Of a DNA stretch of 64,000 nucleotides, positions 1 through 10,683 are shown one piece after another; the first letter of the stretch is position 1; the number at the start of each line of letters is the position of its first letter. The notes beneath the pieces were generated by a model. That model searched no databases. It had not been told where the DNA came from and worked only from the letters and a program-made list of their open reading frames with translations. The DNA comes from Rhododendron vialii (lineage: Eukaryota > Streptophyta > Magnoliopsida > Ericales > Ericaceae). The stretch covers positions 4,548,501 to 4,612,500 of the forward strand of contig NC_080559.1 in NCBI RefSeq assembly GCF_030253575.1, written 5' to 3'. Both the position numbers and the translations under genes were made by a program.

Positions 1-81
1 TTATCACCCCTTGCGTTGCAGTCTACGTTACCACCCCTTTCGTTGCAGTCTACATTACCACCCATTGCGTTGTAGTAACCG
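1..81. repeat. Short tandem repeat, three units of about 27 bp
   Basis: Three imperfect head-to-tail units, each containing a variant of ACCACCC followed by TTGCGTTGCAGTCTAC. The array is cut by the window edge, so it may continue to the left. No coding meaning is evident, although one frame stays open through it. Confidence 0.7.
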
Positions 82-3000
82 ACACTTTCCAATTCTAAAT
101 TATCACCACTCGTATCACATCAATTGCACAACCTCATCATCAAACACTTCTCCAATCTCAATTCATAATAAAGTACACCAATTAACTCAACTTATAGGTC
201 AAACATGCATAAACAATCTCATCACCACAGTCACCATAAGAAGAATATAAAAGCCCCAAATCCTTTGCGCGTATAAATACATCAAATCATTCACTATTTT
301 ACCAACCCCTTGATCTCGTCAATCAAGTAATACCAACATCAAACAATTTTCCTTCCATATCAACACATGAAAACTGTCCAGTGAGCAAGCTGGTATCGAC
401 ACACCCTTTTTGTGGGTATCGATACTTGGTCATGTAAAGTCCAGGGAGAACATGTGGGATCAATACCTCTATATGGGGTATTGATACCTATGGATTTTCT
501 GCACGAATTTTCCAGATTTCAAGAGTCTTATCCAAGCACAAAAAGGAAACAATCACCGTGATTTTTATGCACGAAATCTTCTCAATAACATATAGAGGTA
601 GTTAGAAATCCCTACCTCAAGGGTTTTGAGCAAAACCCCAAGATCAAACAAAGCCCTAGCCCCAAACTTGAAATCCACCAAGAACTTTCCTCTTCCTCTT
701 GAGCTCTTCCCACGACTCTACGTGCCGAGGTCACTTAAGAACGATGAAAGGTGTATGGGTTTGCGAGGAATTTGGGTGGAGAACAAGATCCAAGTGAGAG
801 GCCGAGAGAGATATGGCGAGAGAGAGACGTGAGGAAAAAAAAAACAAGAGAAGGGAAAGAGATTCTTTCCCGGGTAGTACTCCACCCGTCTATATATAAT
901 GCTATTCACACTCAACCCCTCATCCATCATAACATTAAGCTGGTTCCCACAACTTCCAAGTAATATCACAAGGACCCCAACATACTTCCACATCATTATT
1001 CTTTCTTTTCTTTTTTTTTCACAACTCCAGCTTTTACAAAACAATAAAGTTAATTAAAAATTAACACGGGTCTCTACAATATTTCAGCAAGTTTCTTTTG
1101 CATTTTAAACTCTGTCTTATGGGAACATGTTTTATCCTCGAGATACTTCACGATTGTATGCAATAGTTTTAGAGCATGGCCTTGAAAATGGTTTTACAAC
1201 AAAAACAATCCCTTGGTGGATAAATCAAAACACCGGCCGTGGAATGGATTGCTTGGCTGAGGGTTTCATTCTTCGGCCATTACTTCTATTTCCTAGAGAA
1301 GCTGGACTTTTTAGCCAAGTGGTGTTCCTTCTTTCTTATGCTTAAATCTGATTTACGCCTTTTGTTTGCTTTCGCCATATTCCATAGTCTCTTTGTCATG
1401 CTTTAGGATCTCTGAGATATCTTGTCCCTTGTATTGATGACTTTTGAGTCAGAGAGGACGAGTAATGATTCTCGTGACTTTTTTTTTTGTTAATTCTTTG
1501 AAAAATGACTAACTCATCTTTTGCAAGCTCAATACGCAGGGTTAGCCATGTCTATCATTGAGTACAAATCCCTTTGATATTTTTCCTTCTCTCCACATGT
1601 TTGGGCCGCATCTCAAAGTGAGATTGCCTACGTAGCCCAATTAGGGAATCAGGCCTTTTACGTAGTTCCAAAGTCACAACCTTTGAGGTTGGGTTTCCAT
1701 TCTTGATTTTTTCTCCTCCCATGCTTTAAACTTTGCCTAGGTCAACTAATGGAGGTTGAGTCCCTAGCAAGCTTTTTTTTTTTGGGTAAATTGGCTTGAA
1801 ATTAAAAAGGGTTAACCGAATGTATAGCCTTTAAGGGACATACCCTAGGAGGAAAAGAAAACTGAAAAGAAATTGCAGTATCACATGCACAACCCGCATG
1901 CATAGTAAGGTAGAGTAAGTGGAATAACAAAATTTCCATAAGTTTTAATATCTTACCCCCGTTGCACTATCCATCTGTGAGGAAAGATAGTACAATGGGT
2001 GTGAACCTATGAAGTGATACAAGTAGTAATGATTACATGAAACCAAACTATTACTTGGCACATCCCGCCAAGCTAGGAAATGAAATAAAGAGTCACGATC
2101 AGAAATGACCATGTGATAGACCATCACTGAGAACTAACAACAACATGGCAATTCGACATAGGGGAAGTTAATCAGCTACTACAGTGGAACAAGGCACCAA
2201 GAAGAGGCTCAACTAGAGATGACGACATCCGATAGGGGGGCCCACACTACATACCATGCCCATTCCAACTAGTCTAACTCTTTCATCCAAATTCCAAGCC
2301 TCGCCAAAACAACCCACCCCTGCCAAAACCAAACACTACTAATCTCCAGAGATGGGATAAGCAGGCCAAGATTGAAATACTCCGACTGATGTAGCGCAGC
2401 CTCCTTTTACGAAACTATTTGCAAGAAGAGATCACGAATTTGCTTATGTTAAAGATTCTCTCTTTGAAACATAAACACAATGGATATGAACTAGAGGTAC
2501 TCCCTCTTCGAATACACGTTAATGAGAAAACTCTCAATTTTTCTTTAATTCAATAACAACTCCATTTTAATGTCACCTTACAACTTATTTTATACTAAAA
2601 ACCTAAGACCAAAAAGGAATCAGCAAAACAGGAAGCTGAATCCTGGTGAATCGCTATTTGACTCAATATTACCAAAATCAAAAGATTTGATCTCAAAATA
2701 CTAAATATTAAAAGAAAACTTGCCAAAACAAATGGCACTTAAAGCAGAATATTCAAAAATAATTTATAACCAAAATAATAAAACTAAATATCTATTTCTT
2801 AAATAATAAACCGTTTCCATTATGCACCACTGACCAACCCAGAAAAGACCTCAACGAGGCACTCTCATCCAGAGAAACAGCTACTACAGAGGACCTCGAG
2901 CCTGAGGAGGCAGACAGAGATAAATGCAACCAAACACGGGTACCCTCTAAACCCCACTCGAAAGCCCAATCCACACAATCTACACAACCTCAACCGATTA

Positions 3001-3830
3001 CCAAAGGCTCACCGCCCACCATAAGAGAGACAGCAAAGGAGCCTCTAATCTGCCACCAGTAAAGAACTGGCACATTTCGAGGCACACAACACTGCAGGGG
3101 ACTAAAATCTGCTCCGCTCAATCAGTGAATAACCACTCATCTAATAAGAACAGACACAATCACACACTTGTCACGCTAAGAAAGAAATGGGCTCATAGAA
3201 GCAAAAGCTCTTGGGTTTTGAAAGATGCAGCGCGATAAGGTGCACAGCAATGAGCCCTTAATGGCTTGAATGCCTAGTCACTAAACTGGGCTAGGACCAA
3301 ACAGCACCTGTTATGATCATTTTCCTAATTTATTGGCAAAACCAAACTACTACATATATCCAAAACCGGCGACACACCGGGACTAACTAGAACAAGAATT
3401 AATGGAATAAATCCAAACGATTAACCCGATCTCAGTCCAACAGATGACTGCCCATCGAGGTTTGCAATCAAGATCTACATTAACACAGATCTTGCTCGAG
3501 AAATGAATCACAAAACTTCATAAAAATCAAAACCACTCATCTACTGGACATAATGCAGCCCATGATTATCCAGACCATTAGCATCCAGCCCGTGAGCAAT
3601 TTTGAGCACAAAGCTCGATTTAACAATGGCGACCCAGCAGACTAGATCAGCTAATGTAGCTTTAATTTTGACAGAAATGAAAGATATCATTGTAAATCCT
3701 ACATATAAAACAAATGCTACAATACACACTCCATATATAGTTGGTGTGTACGAATTTTTATCCAACTATTGGGAGATTTTATGTCAATGTCATTAATATT
3801 TACGCAACTGCTATGAGTTTTCACATATAA
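82..3830. other. Intergenic, no supported gene
   Basis: I see no homology-supported gene. At 390-495 the motif GGTATCGATAC and variants of GGTATTGATACC recur, which looks like repeat-derived DNA. An open frame at 1127-1345 (+) is not one I recognise and has no visible splice context. The stretch at 2200-3300 is relatively rich in C and A and may be an old retroelement, but no domain can be read. Poly-T and poly-A runs are scattered through it. Confidence 0.5.
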
Positions 3831-3879
3831 ATTATGATTTCTTGGCCTATCAAAAAAAAAAAAGATTACGATTTCTTGG
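3831..3879 (+). mobile_element. Ultra-short retroposon tail with target-site duplication
   Basis: A near-perfect 15-bp direct repeat (ATTATGATTTCTTGG at 3831-3845, ATTACGATTTCTTGG at 3865-3879) flanks only CCTATC followed by a poly-A run and a G. This is the signature of target-primed reverse transcription aborted almost at once, leaving about six element bases plus the tail. The parent was probably a LINE. Confidence 0.6.
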
Positions 3880-4030
3880 TATACAAATGTTATAAATTTA
3901 TAAGCTAGCGTACGCGAAGATATAGCCATGTGTTAATTTCAAAAGAGACCATATATGTGGCAGTGAAACAGATTAGACTCTCACCGCAAACAAGAATAAA
4001 ACCCTTACACAATTGTTAATTTCAGGGCCT

Positions 4031-4080
4031 CAGAATTAGTTAAGGTGTGCGTAAGCTTGCCCGCATCCCAATTATCAAAC
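4031..4080 (+). mobile_element. 3' domain of a plant SINE (copy 1)
   Basis: The run from GAATTAGTTAAGGTGTGCGT to CCCGCATCCCAATTATC matches the plant SINE 3' domain of the form GATTAGTCGRGGTGYGCGYAAGCTGGCCCGGACACC. Its duplicate lies at 14871-14918 and keeps GGATTAGTCGAGGTG more faithfully. It sits in intron 3 of the 5-phosphatase gene model and predates the segmental duplication. The tRNA-like 5' part is not recognisable. Confidence 0.5.
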
Positions 4081-4278
4081 AAATATGTGAAAGTGAAACG
4101 AAAGTCAATGCACATTAGTTTTCCTGGGTAAAATCCAGAGAGTGAGTAACCAAACAAACAATAACAAGGTCTCGGACAAATTTTTTTAGCAAGAAAAAAT
4201 GGTATACGTTTAGAATTGAGAAGCAAAACACAAAAGAAAAGCATAGAATTTGAGAAAAATAAAGAGATGAAAGCATAC

Positions 4279-4710
4279 CCCAAAACATATATATCAAACT
4301 GATCATGAACTTGAAGAAAATCATCAAGATTGAGACCATTGTGGGGAGATTTCCCACCAACATTCCATGTCGCTACAAAAACCCTAATATTAATATTAAA
4401 AAACAAGAAAAACAATAAGCATCAATTGTAATAGATTAAAAAATTTGAAAAATAAAAGGAAGAAAATCAGATTGAATTCTGCATACCTGTACGTTTCAAC
4501 TTCTTGAGGCATTGGAGGCTCTATCTAGGTCTAAGGACATGAAAAAAAAAAACCCAGCTTTTTCTAACCCTGAAATTGAAATCAAACAGTGGTCTCAAAA
4601 ACACCTACACATTAAAAAGAAAATAACCCAATGGAAAAAGGAAAAAACCCAATTGAATTAGACCAACATGCAAGTTTAATAGCAACCTGAAATGCTCTGT
4701 TCAGAGACAT
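4279..4710 (-). pseudogene. Truncated type I inositol polyphosphate 5-phosphatase copy (exons 1-3 only)
   Basis: Three exons with intact splice sites mirror the full gene: 4687-4710 (MSLNRAFQ), 4487-4524 ([12 protein letters not shown] plus two bases) and 4279-4383, which encodes [19 protein letters not shown] through DIYVLG. This is the N-terminal part of the endonuclease/exonuclease/phosphatase fold. No later exon ([26 protein letters not shown]) follows at lower coordinates, so the catalytic core is missing. It differs from the full gene by, for example, K for I after GG. Exons 1 and 2 and all donors are undamaged, so a short transcript from a duplicated promoter is possible. An active phosphatase is not. 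Confidence 0.85.
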
Positions 4711-4933
4711 TTTGATTAAGCTCTGAACTTTTGGAGCTCACCAATGGACCAGTTCTTTCTCCGGTAGAGAGAAGGTGTTAGTGGAGAAACATATATGGTT
4801 AAGAATGAAATGGAATAACGTTGACTTCTTGGAAGGAATGAGTCTTTATTAGGCTTCGTTTGTATGTCTATAAAAAAGTTGGCTTTTGGATTTTTTTTTG
4901 GACAGAATTGTACTTTGCTAATGATTTTTTTAC

Positions 4934-5510
4934 GGAAAAATTTCAAAATAGCACATGAACTTTGTACCAAATGTCACAGAGACACCTGAACTTAAATTTA
5001 TTTCAATTAAACACTTATACTAACAAAATCCCCAAATTTAGACACCTGAACTTAAAGTTTATTTCAATTAAACACCTGTACTAATAAAATCCTCAAATTT
5101 AGACCCCCGCCGTTATACTCCGTCCCAAAAATTGTTGATATGGCATCTTCAACCCATTTAAGTTACCCAATTGCACATGTTTCTAACAAGAGATGATGCA
5201 CCCAAGCGAAACTCATCATTAGAAGTATGCCGAGCAGAAAGAAGAACTGGGTTTGGGCAAAAAAACATGTGCAATGAGGCAACTTAAACGGGTTGGAAAT
5301 GTCATGTCAGCAATTTTTGGGACGGAGTATAACGGCGGAGGTCTAAATTTGGAAATTTTGTTAGTACATGTGTTTAATTGAAATAAACTTAAGTTCATGT
5401 GTCTAAATTTGGAAATTTTGTTAGTACATGTGTTTAATTGAAATAAATTTAAGTTCAGGTGTCTCTGTGACATTTGGGGCAAAATTCAGATCTCATTTTG
5501 AAATTTTCCC
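4934..5510. mobile_element. Inverted-repeat element with 8-bp TSD (hAT-like MITE)
   Basis: The flanking direct repeat is TTTTTTAC (4926-4933 and 5511-5518). The empty site is seen in the other segmental copy near 15770-15780. The termini are inverted (GGAAAAATTTCAAAAT against the reverse complement of the right end), and long internal arms containing AATTGAAATAAA blocks are also inverted. The 577-bp size, inverted structure and 8-bp TSD suggest a non-autonomous hAT-type element. No transposase is encoded. Confidence 0.8.
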
Positions 5511-6140
5511 TTTTTTACTCAAAAGTTAGGCAATCTCAGACATGTACCATGATATCCCGTCAAACTTGTTTCAAAGTTGTATAAATTTTTGCTTTTGACC
5601 AGCAGTTTTTTTTTTTTTTGTTGGCTCTACAATAATGCCATAATAACTACACAAATTTTATTACTTTGAAATCAAGGTGAAAAGAAAGAACTCAAAATAA
5701 GAAAGAGAAATGTATACTTTTTTGAATCTGTTCGTACATTTGTGAGTTACCGTAGCTCATCGTGTTAAAGTTAATCTTAGAAGCTAGCGCACAATCAAAA
5801 ATTTAAAGATGCCTTTAGACTAGATTTTGACCACACTCATGGGTATTAACGCCTGTGTTGGGTTAGTACATAGATAAATTTGCTCTTGCTTTGATTAGTT
5901 CTCCGTTCACGAACATTTAGATTAATTCCCAGAGTAACCGATCTATTAAACCGGATACCAAATCTAAAAGAATAATGGTGCTGATATTTTGTTGAGCATG
6001 ATGAAGCATCTTTTTATGCTTTGACAAGTACTTAGAATACCTAAAAACACCACATATTAAGCCTATGAACATGCTCTTGAGTAGCTTTTTGATCTTTATA
6101 GACGCGTCAAATGATTGCCCGATCATTAATTTTAGGGCTT

Positions 6141-6190
6141 CAAAATTATTCAATGCATGTAAGATGACACAAACATCTAGTTATAAAAAA
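6141..6190 (+). mobile_element. SINE 3' end (copy 1)
   Basis: The block AAATTATTCAATGCATGTAA, then GATGACACAAACATC and TTATAAAAAA, fits the same plant SINE 3' domain, ending in a short A run. Its better preserved duplicate at 17228-17280 reads AAATTAGTCGGTGCATGTAA. It lies upstream of the 5-phosphatase coding exons. Confidence 0.5.
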
Positions 6191-6581
6191 GAAAACAAGT
6201 GAGTTTTCTCCTAAAAAAATGGAAGCTTTGCCAAATGAAGCTAATAAGAAGAAGATCCACAAGCTTTTAGACATGCTTTCTTCCTTCCTTCCCAACTAAG
6301 GATAAGACCCTAGACATGAATATATTCTTTACTTTAGAAAATGATGGTCAAGTTGTACTTCCTCTTGGCCTTTCATTCAGATTCACTTTCTAGAGGAATC
6401 ACAATACATAAAAAAAATCAAAAGAAAACAAAAGATCTATCTAACCCAAAACAGAAACAATTTAGAAATAAGAAAACAACCAAAATACTCCAGAAAAGAA
6501 AAGTATGTGCGGGTACAAGTTGGTTTGATCATTGGCCTACATTCCCCCTTTCTAGGGCCCTGTTAGCTGCTGATTCCCCCT

Positions 6582-7689
6582 AGTATACATTTCTCTTTCT
6601 ATGGAAAGTCAAGGGCAAGGGTGGGGAGGAGCACAATAAAGTATTTCAGAAATGTTGAATGCAAATGATAACGGCGAATAGTAGAAGACTTGCTTATTGA
6701 TATAGAGAGTTTCTTGTATTTTGCTTATTGAACCTGTGACTGTTGCAAGGTTGCAATGTGTTGGATTATATTGGATGAATGCAATTTATATTAGTCAAAC
6801 GTATTGTGTCGTATCCATATCCGTATCGTATCTTGAAAGATGTATTGTGTCGTATCCATATCTGAAATTGAGTTTCACTTTTAGTTTCTGGAGTGCTAAA
6901 AATTGAGTTTATGGAATGTCCTTGTTTCGTGTCCGTTTCCGTATCGGACACGTGTCAGACACGGCTCCTTTTTCTCCTCGTCATCAAAAAGTTAGGATTT
7001 CAAACTTACTTAAGTATTTTTGTTACCTCTTGGCCCTCTTTTTCGACAACATACACACCAACGCAGGTGTCTAAATGTAATTAGCATATGCGGGAAAGTA
7101 TAGGTCAAAGCAGTTTGGCTTGCTGTTACATTTTCAGCATAAGTTGCTCATTACCGTAGCTACAAAATATTTCATGTTGATCTTGTAGTTTCTATGATGC
7201 TAAGTTGTTTACTGATTGACATAAAGTTAGTGCCAGTGCCAAGTTCATGATAATGCCTAGAGCTGGCAAAAGGAGACACAAGGTAGTTTCTCGTAAAATT
7301 TGGGCAGCACCTCCCCTTTTTTATCATAACCCGACGTCTCGCGTCTCGTTCAGTGCAACAACAACAACATGTTACGCACAAGTCCACACCGAGCATTTAT
7401 CGTCCTAATGACCATTCACAAAGCCAAAGTCATAAAATCATCAAGCACATTCAAGTTTAAAGTTTTGAAATAACAAAGAAAACCAAACATTGTCTTCAGA
7501 AAAACCACGAAAGCAACAAAAAATAAATAGAGCAAACTTTGGCATTCACTAGAATGATGAGCGTAATACATAGTCTTCCGGATACAAAAACCATTATATG
7601 GGCATTACATTTATCCTCTCCCTTAAGCTGCGAGCAAAAAATAAAAATAAAAAAAACTACTATTACCACCCTCACTATCATCGTCCTCA
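6582..7689. other. Intergenic, repeat remnants
   Basis: No gene is supported. At 6800-6962 the motif ATTGTGTCGTATCCATATC occurs twice, and a CGTGTCCG / CGGACACG palindrome follows. This is probably a decayed MITE, and GTGTCC-rich remnants recur near 21.7-22.0, 43.1 and 53.4 kb. Confidence 0.5.
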
Positions 7690-7889
7690 TGCTCCCGTCT
7701 TCCTCCTCCTCCTCCTCCTCACTACCTGTCTCCTCTTCGTCCTCATCCTCGTCATCGTTGGCATCGACACTGGAAGATGTTTGAAGCATCATTAGGATGT
7801 TCACAGTAATAGCTACAACATGAATGGGTTGTGGCATGATACAGGTCTTCTTGTTGTCCCTCGCCGCGTTTTCCAGCCAATTCCAGCAC
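7690..7889 (-). pseudogene. Histone H2A-like exon fragment followed by an acidic tract
   Basis: Behind a plausible acceptor (AACAG before 7889) the sequence reads VLELAG, then after a one-base shift NAARDNKKTCIMP. This matches the H2A core VLELAGNAARDNKKxRIxPRHI. The rest of the histone fold is degenerate. One frame continues into DANDDEDEDEEETGS and a run of Glu. The frameshift and the absence of other H2A exons mark it as a captured or decayed fragment. The acidic run may have a different origin. Confidence 0.5.
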
Positions 7890-8040
7890 CTGTTAAAACA
7901 CACATCAATTAGGCCACCTTCTTCCTAAACCACCTTGCTCAAATTTTGAAAAAAGTTGATCAGTTTGCAAAATTAAACCTTGGGTAAATCTAATTTCCAC
8001 ACACATTTAAATGAGCAGTCATCTCAATAAGACCCTTTTT

Positions 8041-8365
8041 AAGAAAGAGAATCAGGTGGATGCACGCAGACTCAACATTGAAATATTTGCCATGCTGAAA
8101 GAACAGTTGGTTAATGTCTTTAGTCTGATGAAGGTATGTATTACGTGGCTTATTTGGTTTTTCATTTGAAGAGGTTACTAGTATAGCTACAAGGAATTCA
8201 ACTTGTTTCTCTTCTTTTCCTTGGGATTAGCCAAGATTTTTATTCCAATATGAACCAGAAATTGATGCTTTCCTTGAGTTTCTCATATGGAGGTTCTCCA
8301 TTTGGGTTGATAAGCCTACTCCAGAGAATGCTCTTATGAATTTGAGGTACAGAGATGAACGAGAA
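8041..8365 (+). pseudogene. PEX2: PEX2 (peroxisome biogenesis RING protein) gene fragment
   Basis: Two exon pieces separated by a spliceable intron match the N-terminal half of plant PEX2. The first, ending at 8133 before GTATGT, encodes VDARRLNIEIFAMLKEQLVN then VFSLMK. The second, starting at 8231 after TTAG, encodes PRFLFQYEPEIDAFLEF, then LIWRFSIWVDKPTPENALMN and LRYRDER. The frame then runs into unrelated sequence and a stop. The membrane segments after this point and the C-terminal RING are absent. The retained intron means it was copied as DNA, not as mRNA. Confidence 0.8.
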
Positions 8366-8445
8366 ATCGGCCTGGGAGGAAAATGGGAGGACCAAAACGA
8401 TTGCTAAGTAAAGTTGTACCTGTGGTTCAATTTGGATTCAAAACC

Positions 8446-8757
8446 CTAACTTTCAATTGAAATCTCATTTTCAATTCCAAGCAGAAACGAAATAAGGAAA
8501 AGCAAAGAAACCAAAATCCTAACTTTCAATTGAGAGAGAAACGAACAAAATAACGAACGGAGAGAGACCTTGGCGGTGTGGGGTCCCGTCGGAAGTCGCG
8601 AAGGCGAAAATCGCCACTGGTGGTGGCGGTCGGTGGAGGGAAGGTCGCCGGTGGTGATGGTGGTCGCGGTGGTCGTCTCCGGTAGCGGTCGCAGTGATGG
8701 TGTTGGTCCGGTTGTCGTCGTCGTCCTCCTCTCTCTCCCTTTCTCTTTCATCGCGCA
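8446..8757 (-). other. GC-rich first-exon-like segment
   Basis: This is much more GC-rich than its surroundings. On the minus strand an ATG at about 8752 opens MKEKGRERRTTTTTGPTPSL and continues through Thr/Pro/Arg-rich residues to a possible donor (CCAAG before GTCTCT near 8568). It resembles a promoter-proximal exon or 5' UTR captured from another gene. I recognise no protein family. Confidence 0.35.
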
Positions 8758-8884
8758 GAACCAGAAGAAGTATTTTGGGTTTTTTTTTTTAGGGGCGCCC
8801 AAAACTACATTGTTTTGGGCTATCCAGGGTTGGCGCATGGGCTGGTAGGTTTCCTGTTGTGTAGACTTTCTGTTAATCAGATAA

Positions 8885-8983
8885 AGGATCATTCAAATAA
8901 ATAAGAGAGAATTGATTCAATTGAACAACAAAGTGTCGACCATAACGGTGCGATGATGCACCGATAGACATAGCTGACACATT
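8885..8983 (-). repeat. Copy of the AVT1 gene 3' flank
   Basis: About 100 bp (AGGATCATTCA through CATAACGGTGCGATGATGCA to CACATTCCG) is nearly identical to 19081-19173. That stretch ends 12 bp before the AVT1 stop codon, inside its 3' UTR, and no AVT1 coding sequence is included here. With the nearby H2A and PEX2 pieces it suggests capture of gene fragments by a mobile element. Confidence 0.8.
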
Positions 8984-10036
8984 CCGTCTAGTGTGCCTCC
9001 CTCCAATCCCGTCCAGTTCTATCAAACGATATCCGATCAGCGTAGTCATTGTTCTCGACGAGATCTAAAAAGTGAATAATTTCAATCATTGTTGTAGACT
9101 CGGGAAGAGCCCACGAAAGTACAAAACTACACGGGACTTAAGGGAGGCTTACATTGGACAGGATCTGAGTCGGAATAGGAGGGCTAATTGGCTTCTCTTT
9201 TTGATAATTCAGAGTGTTTAGATTAATTTATGCACACATCAACTTAATTTATGGCTAATCAATTCCATCGCTTATTAACGGAGAGCTTATTTAAATTCCA
9301 GATAAAATCTCGTACGATTACAAGAGCTGATAGCACCTAAGAGGTTTTGAATTCATGACACAAGAGGAAGCAAAACCCAAAATTTACACCTTGACCACCC
9401 CATGCTAACTCCTTGGGGTTCACTTGCATCATTTTTCCGACTTTAGTTTAATTTTCTTCAGTATCAACAAAAAAAAAAGGTTTAATTTTCTTCATCAGAA
9501 AAATTGACAATATCCTAACTTCAACCCAATCCAATCACCGTGGACCTCCAAGCATTTATTTTTATAAAAAATATAGTTATCAAAATATTTACTATTACTA
9601 TCTTGTGTGAATTTTGCAAAGAAATCATTTGGCCCACTTAAAAATTTTTTGAAATTTGTTTTGGGCCCATTTCAATGACTTTTTTGGATTTGTAAAATGG
9701 AGGTAGGCCAAGTCAATTTAAGCCTGTCCAAGCACAACAAGCCCATTAAAGCCGAAACCCAAGAAGTACAGTTTAAAGCCCATTTCTAGCCCAGAAAGCA
9801 GTCCTTGCGGCCGCGGCTTGTTAGTTATGTAGCTGTGATGTTAAACCTTTTTAACAATGCGGACGTAATGTTTAGGTTTGCGGCCTTAACCTCCAAACCC
9901 CAAAAAATAGACATTTGGTGCACAACTACGATGATGAACTACGATGATCTGACTTTGAATAAGAAGTTTCTTGCATAGGATTTGAGTGGCCACAGTGGCA
10001 CGAGTTCTGTCAGAGACCATCACATAAGTTATGTTT
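8984..10036. other. Intergenic, transposon debris
   Basis: No gene. A possible degenerate tRNA-like SINE piece on the minus strand lies at about 9330-9430, where the reverse complement contains GGGGTGGTCAAGG and AATTCAAAACC. It is too decayed to call firmly. A retroposon tail is annotated separately within this stretch. Confidence 0.4.
9446..9494 (+). mobile_element. Ultra-short retroposon tail with perfect 15-bp TSD
   Basis: GTTTAATTTTCTTCA occurs at 9446-9460 and again at 9480-9494, flanking only GTATCAAC plus a poly-A run and a G. The structure is the same as at 3831-3879, indicating extreme 5' truncation during target-primed reverse transcription. Confidence 0.7.
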
Positions 10037-10243
10037 TTTAAGTAACGCAAGATAACTCAAGCCAACTTGCACGCTCCTTAGATTAATTCCTACAACCCTT
10101 TCATAACCATTTCAAACACTTTTGCAAGGGGAGAGAGGAGACCTCAATAATTATTGACAAGGGGACTCAAACCTCAAACTTTAGGAAAAAGCAAACGGCA
10201 AAATCACAAGGCTTCATGACAAGGAGCCCAACCACTTATGTTG
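10037..10243 (-). mobile_element. tRNA-derived SINE with plant-type 3' domain
   Basis: The minus strand reads a tRNA-like head (TAAGTGGTTGGGC as box A, GGTTTGAGTCC as box B). The 3' end is ATTAATCTAAGGAGCGTGCA followed by AGTTGGC, the domain shared with the elements at 18714-18929 and 38440-38662. A weak direct repeat beginning ACATAAG flanks it. Confidence 0.65.
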
Positions 10244-10467
10244 ACATAAGCTTTGTTTGCCAACTTTTCCTTTTCTTTTCATTAACCACTTGAGCTTGAT
10301 ATACTTATGCCAGAAAGAAAAGAATAAAATTCAAATAATCATTCAAACAACACTATCTGCACACATTGAAACAATATTTGGAGTTAGCTGGAGGTACATA
10401 AGATTTCATCAATTCCAACTTTCATGTTGAAGGCATAAATTCCCTTGTTCAGTTGTGTTCGGACCTG

Positions 10468-10662
10468 GGGACCCCGTAGTGAGCAAAAGTCACTACGGGG
10501 TTGTAGTGAGTATCGATCTCAACTATCTATCTAAGCAATTAATGGTTCGGATTAAAAACAAACTCTTCTAGGGAAGAGTTATTCTCCTCCGTGGAAGAGT
10601 TTTTTTTTTTAATCCAAATTGTAGAACTTATGGACTGTTGGAATTGCTCACTATAGGGTTCT
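10468..10662. mobile_element. Foldback MITE in the 5-phosphatase 3' flank
   Basis: The outer ends are inverted repeats (GACCCCGTAGTGAGCAA against the reverse complement of TTGCTCACTATAGGGTTC). An inner hairpin is formed by GGATTAAAAACAAACTCTTC and its partner GAAGAGTTTTTTTTTTAATCC. It lies about 20 bp beyond the stop codon of the 5-phosphatase gene, so it is probably transcribed as 3' UTR or provides the polyadenylation region. Confidence 0.65.
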
Positions 10663-10683
10663 CGGATCCCTGGTGTTCATCCA

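Larger units (their letters stand above)
3945..6581. repeat. Segmental duplication, copy 1 (partner 14785-17669)
   Basis: About 2.6 kb is highly similar and collinear with 14785-17669. It covers part of intron 3, exons 1-3 and the upstream region of the 5-phosphatase gene. Similarity starts near GTGGCAGTGAAACAGATT and ends just after the shared GTTAGCTGCTGATTCCCCC. Copy 1 carries one inverted-repeat insertion (4934-5510) that copy 2 lacks. Copy 2 carries two insertions that copy 1 lacks. These differences show transposition after the duplication. Confidence 0.9.

Noticed and set aside
1127-1345. 72-aa frame starting MFYPRDTSRLYAIVLEH
   Set aside because: No family recognised, no splice context and no duplicate in the window. 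Not supported as a gene.
7539-7795. Serine-rich frames on the plus strand
   Set aside because: Antisense to the Asp/Glu codon run next to the H2A-like fragment; low complexity with no homology.
8446-8892. Thr/Pro-rich 148-aa frame as a coding gene
   Set aside because: Composition follows GC-rich simple sequence, there is no known domain, and neighbours are gene fragments. Kept only as an exon-like segment.
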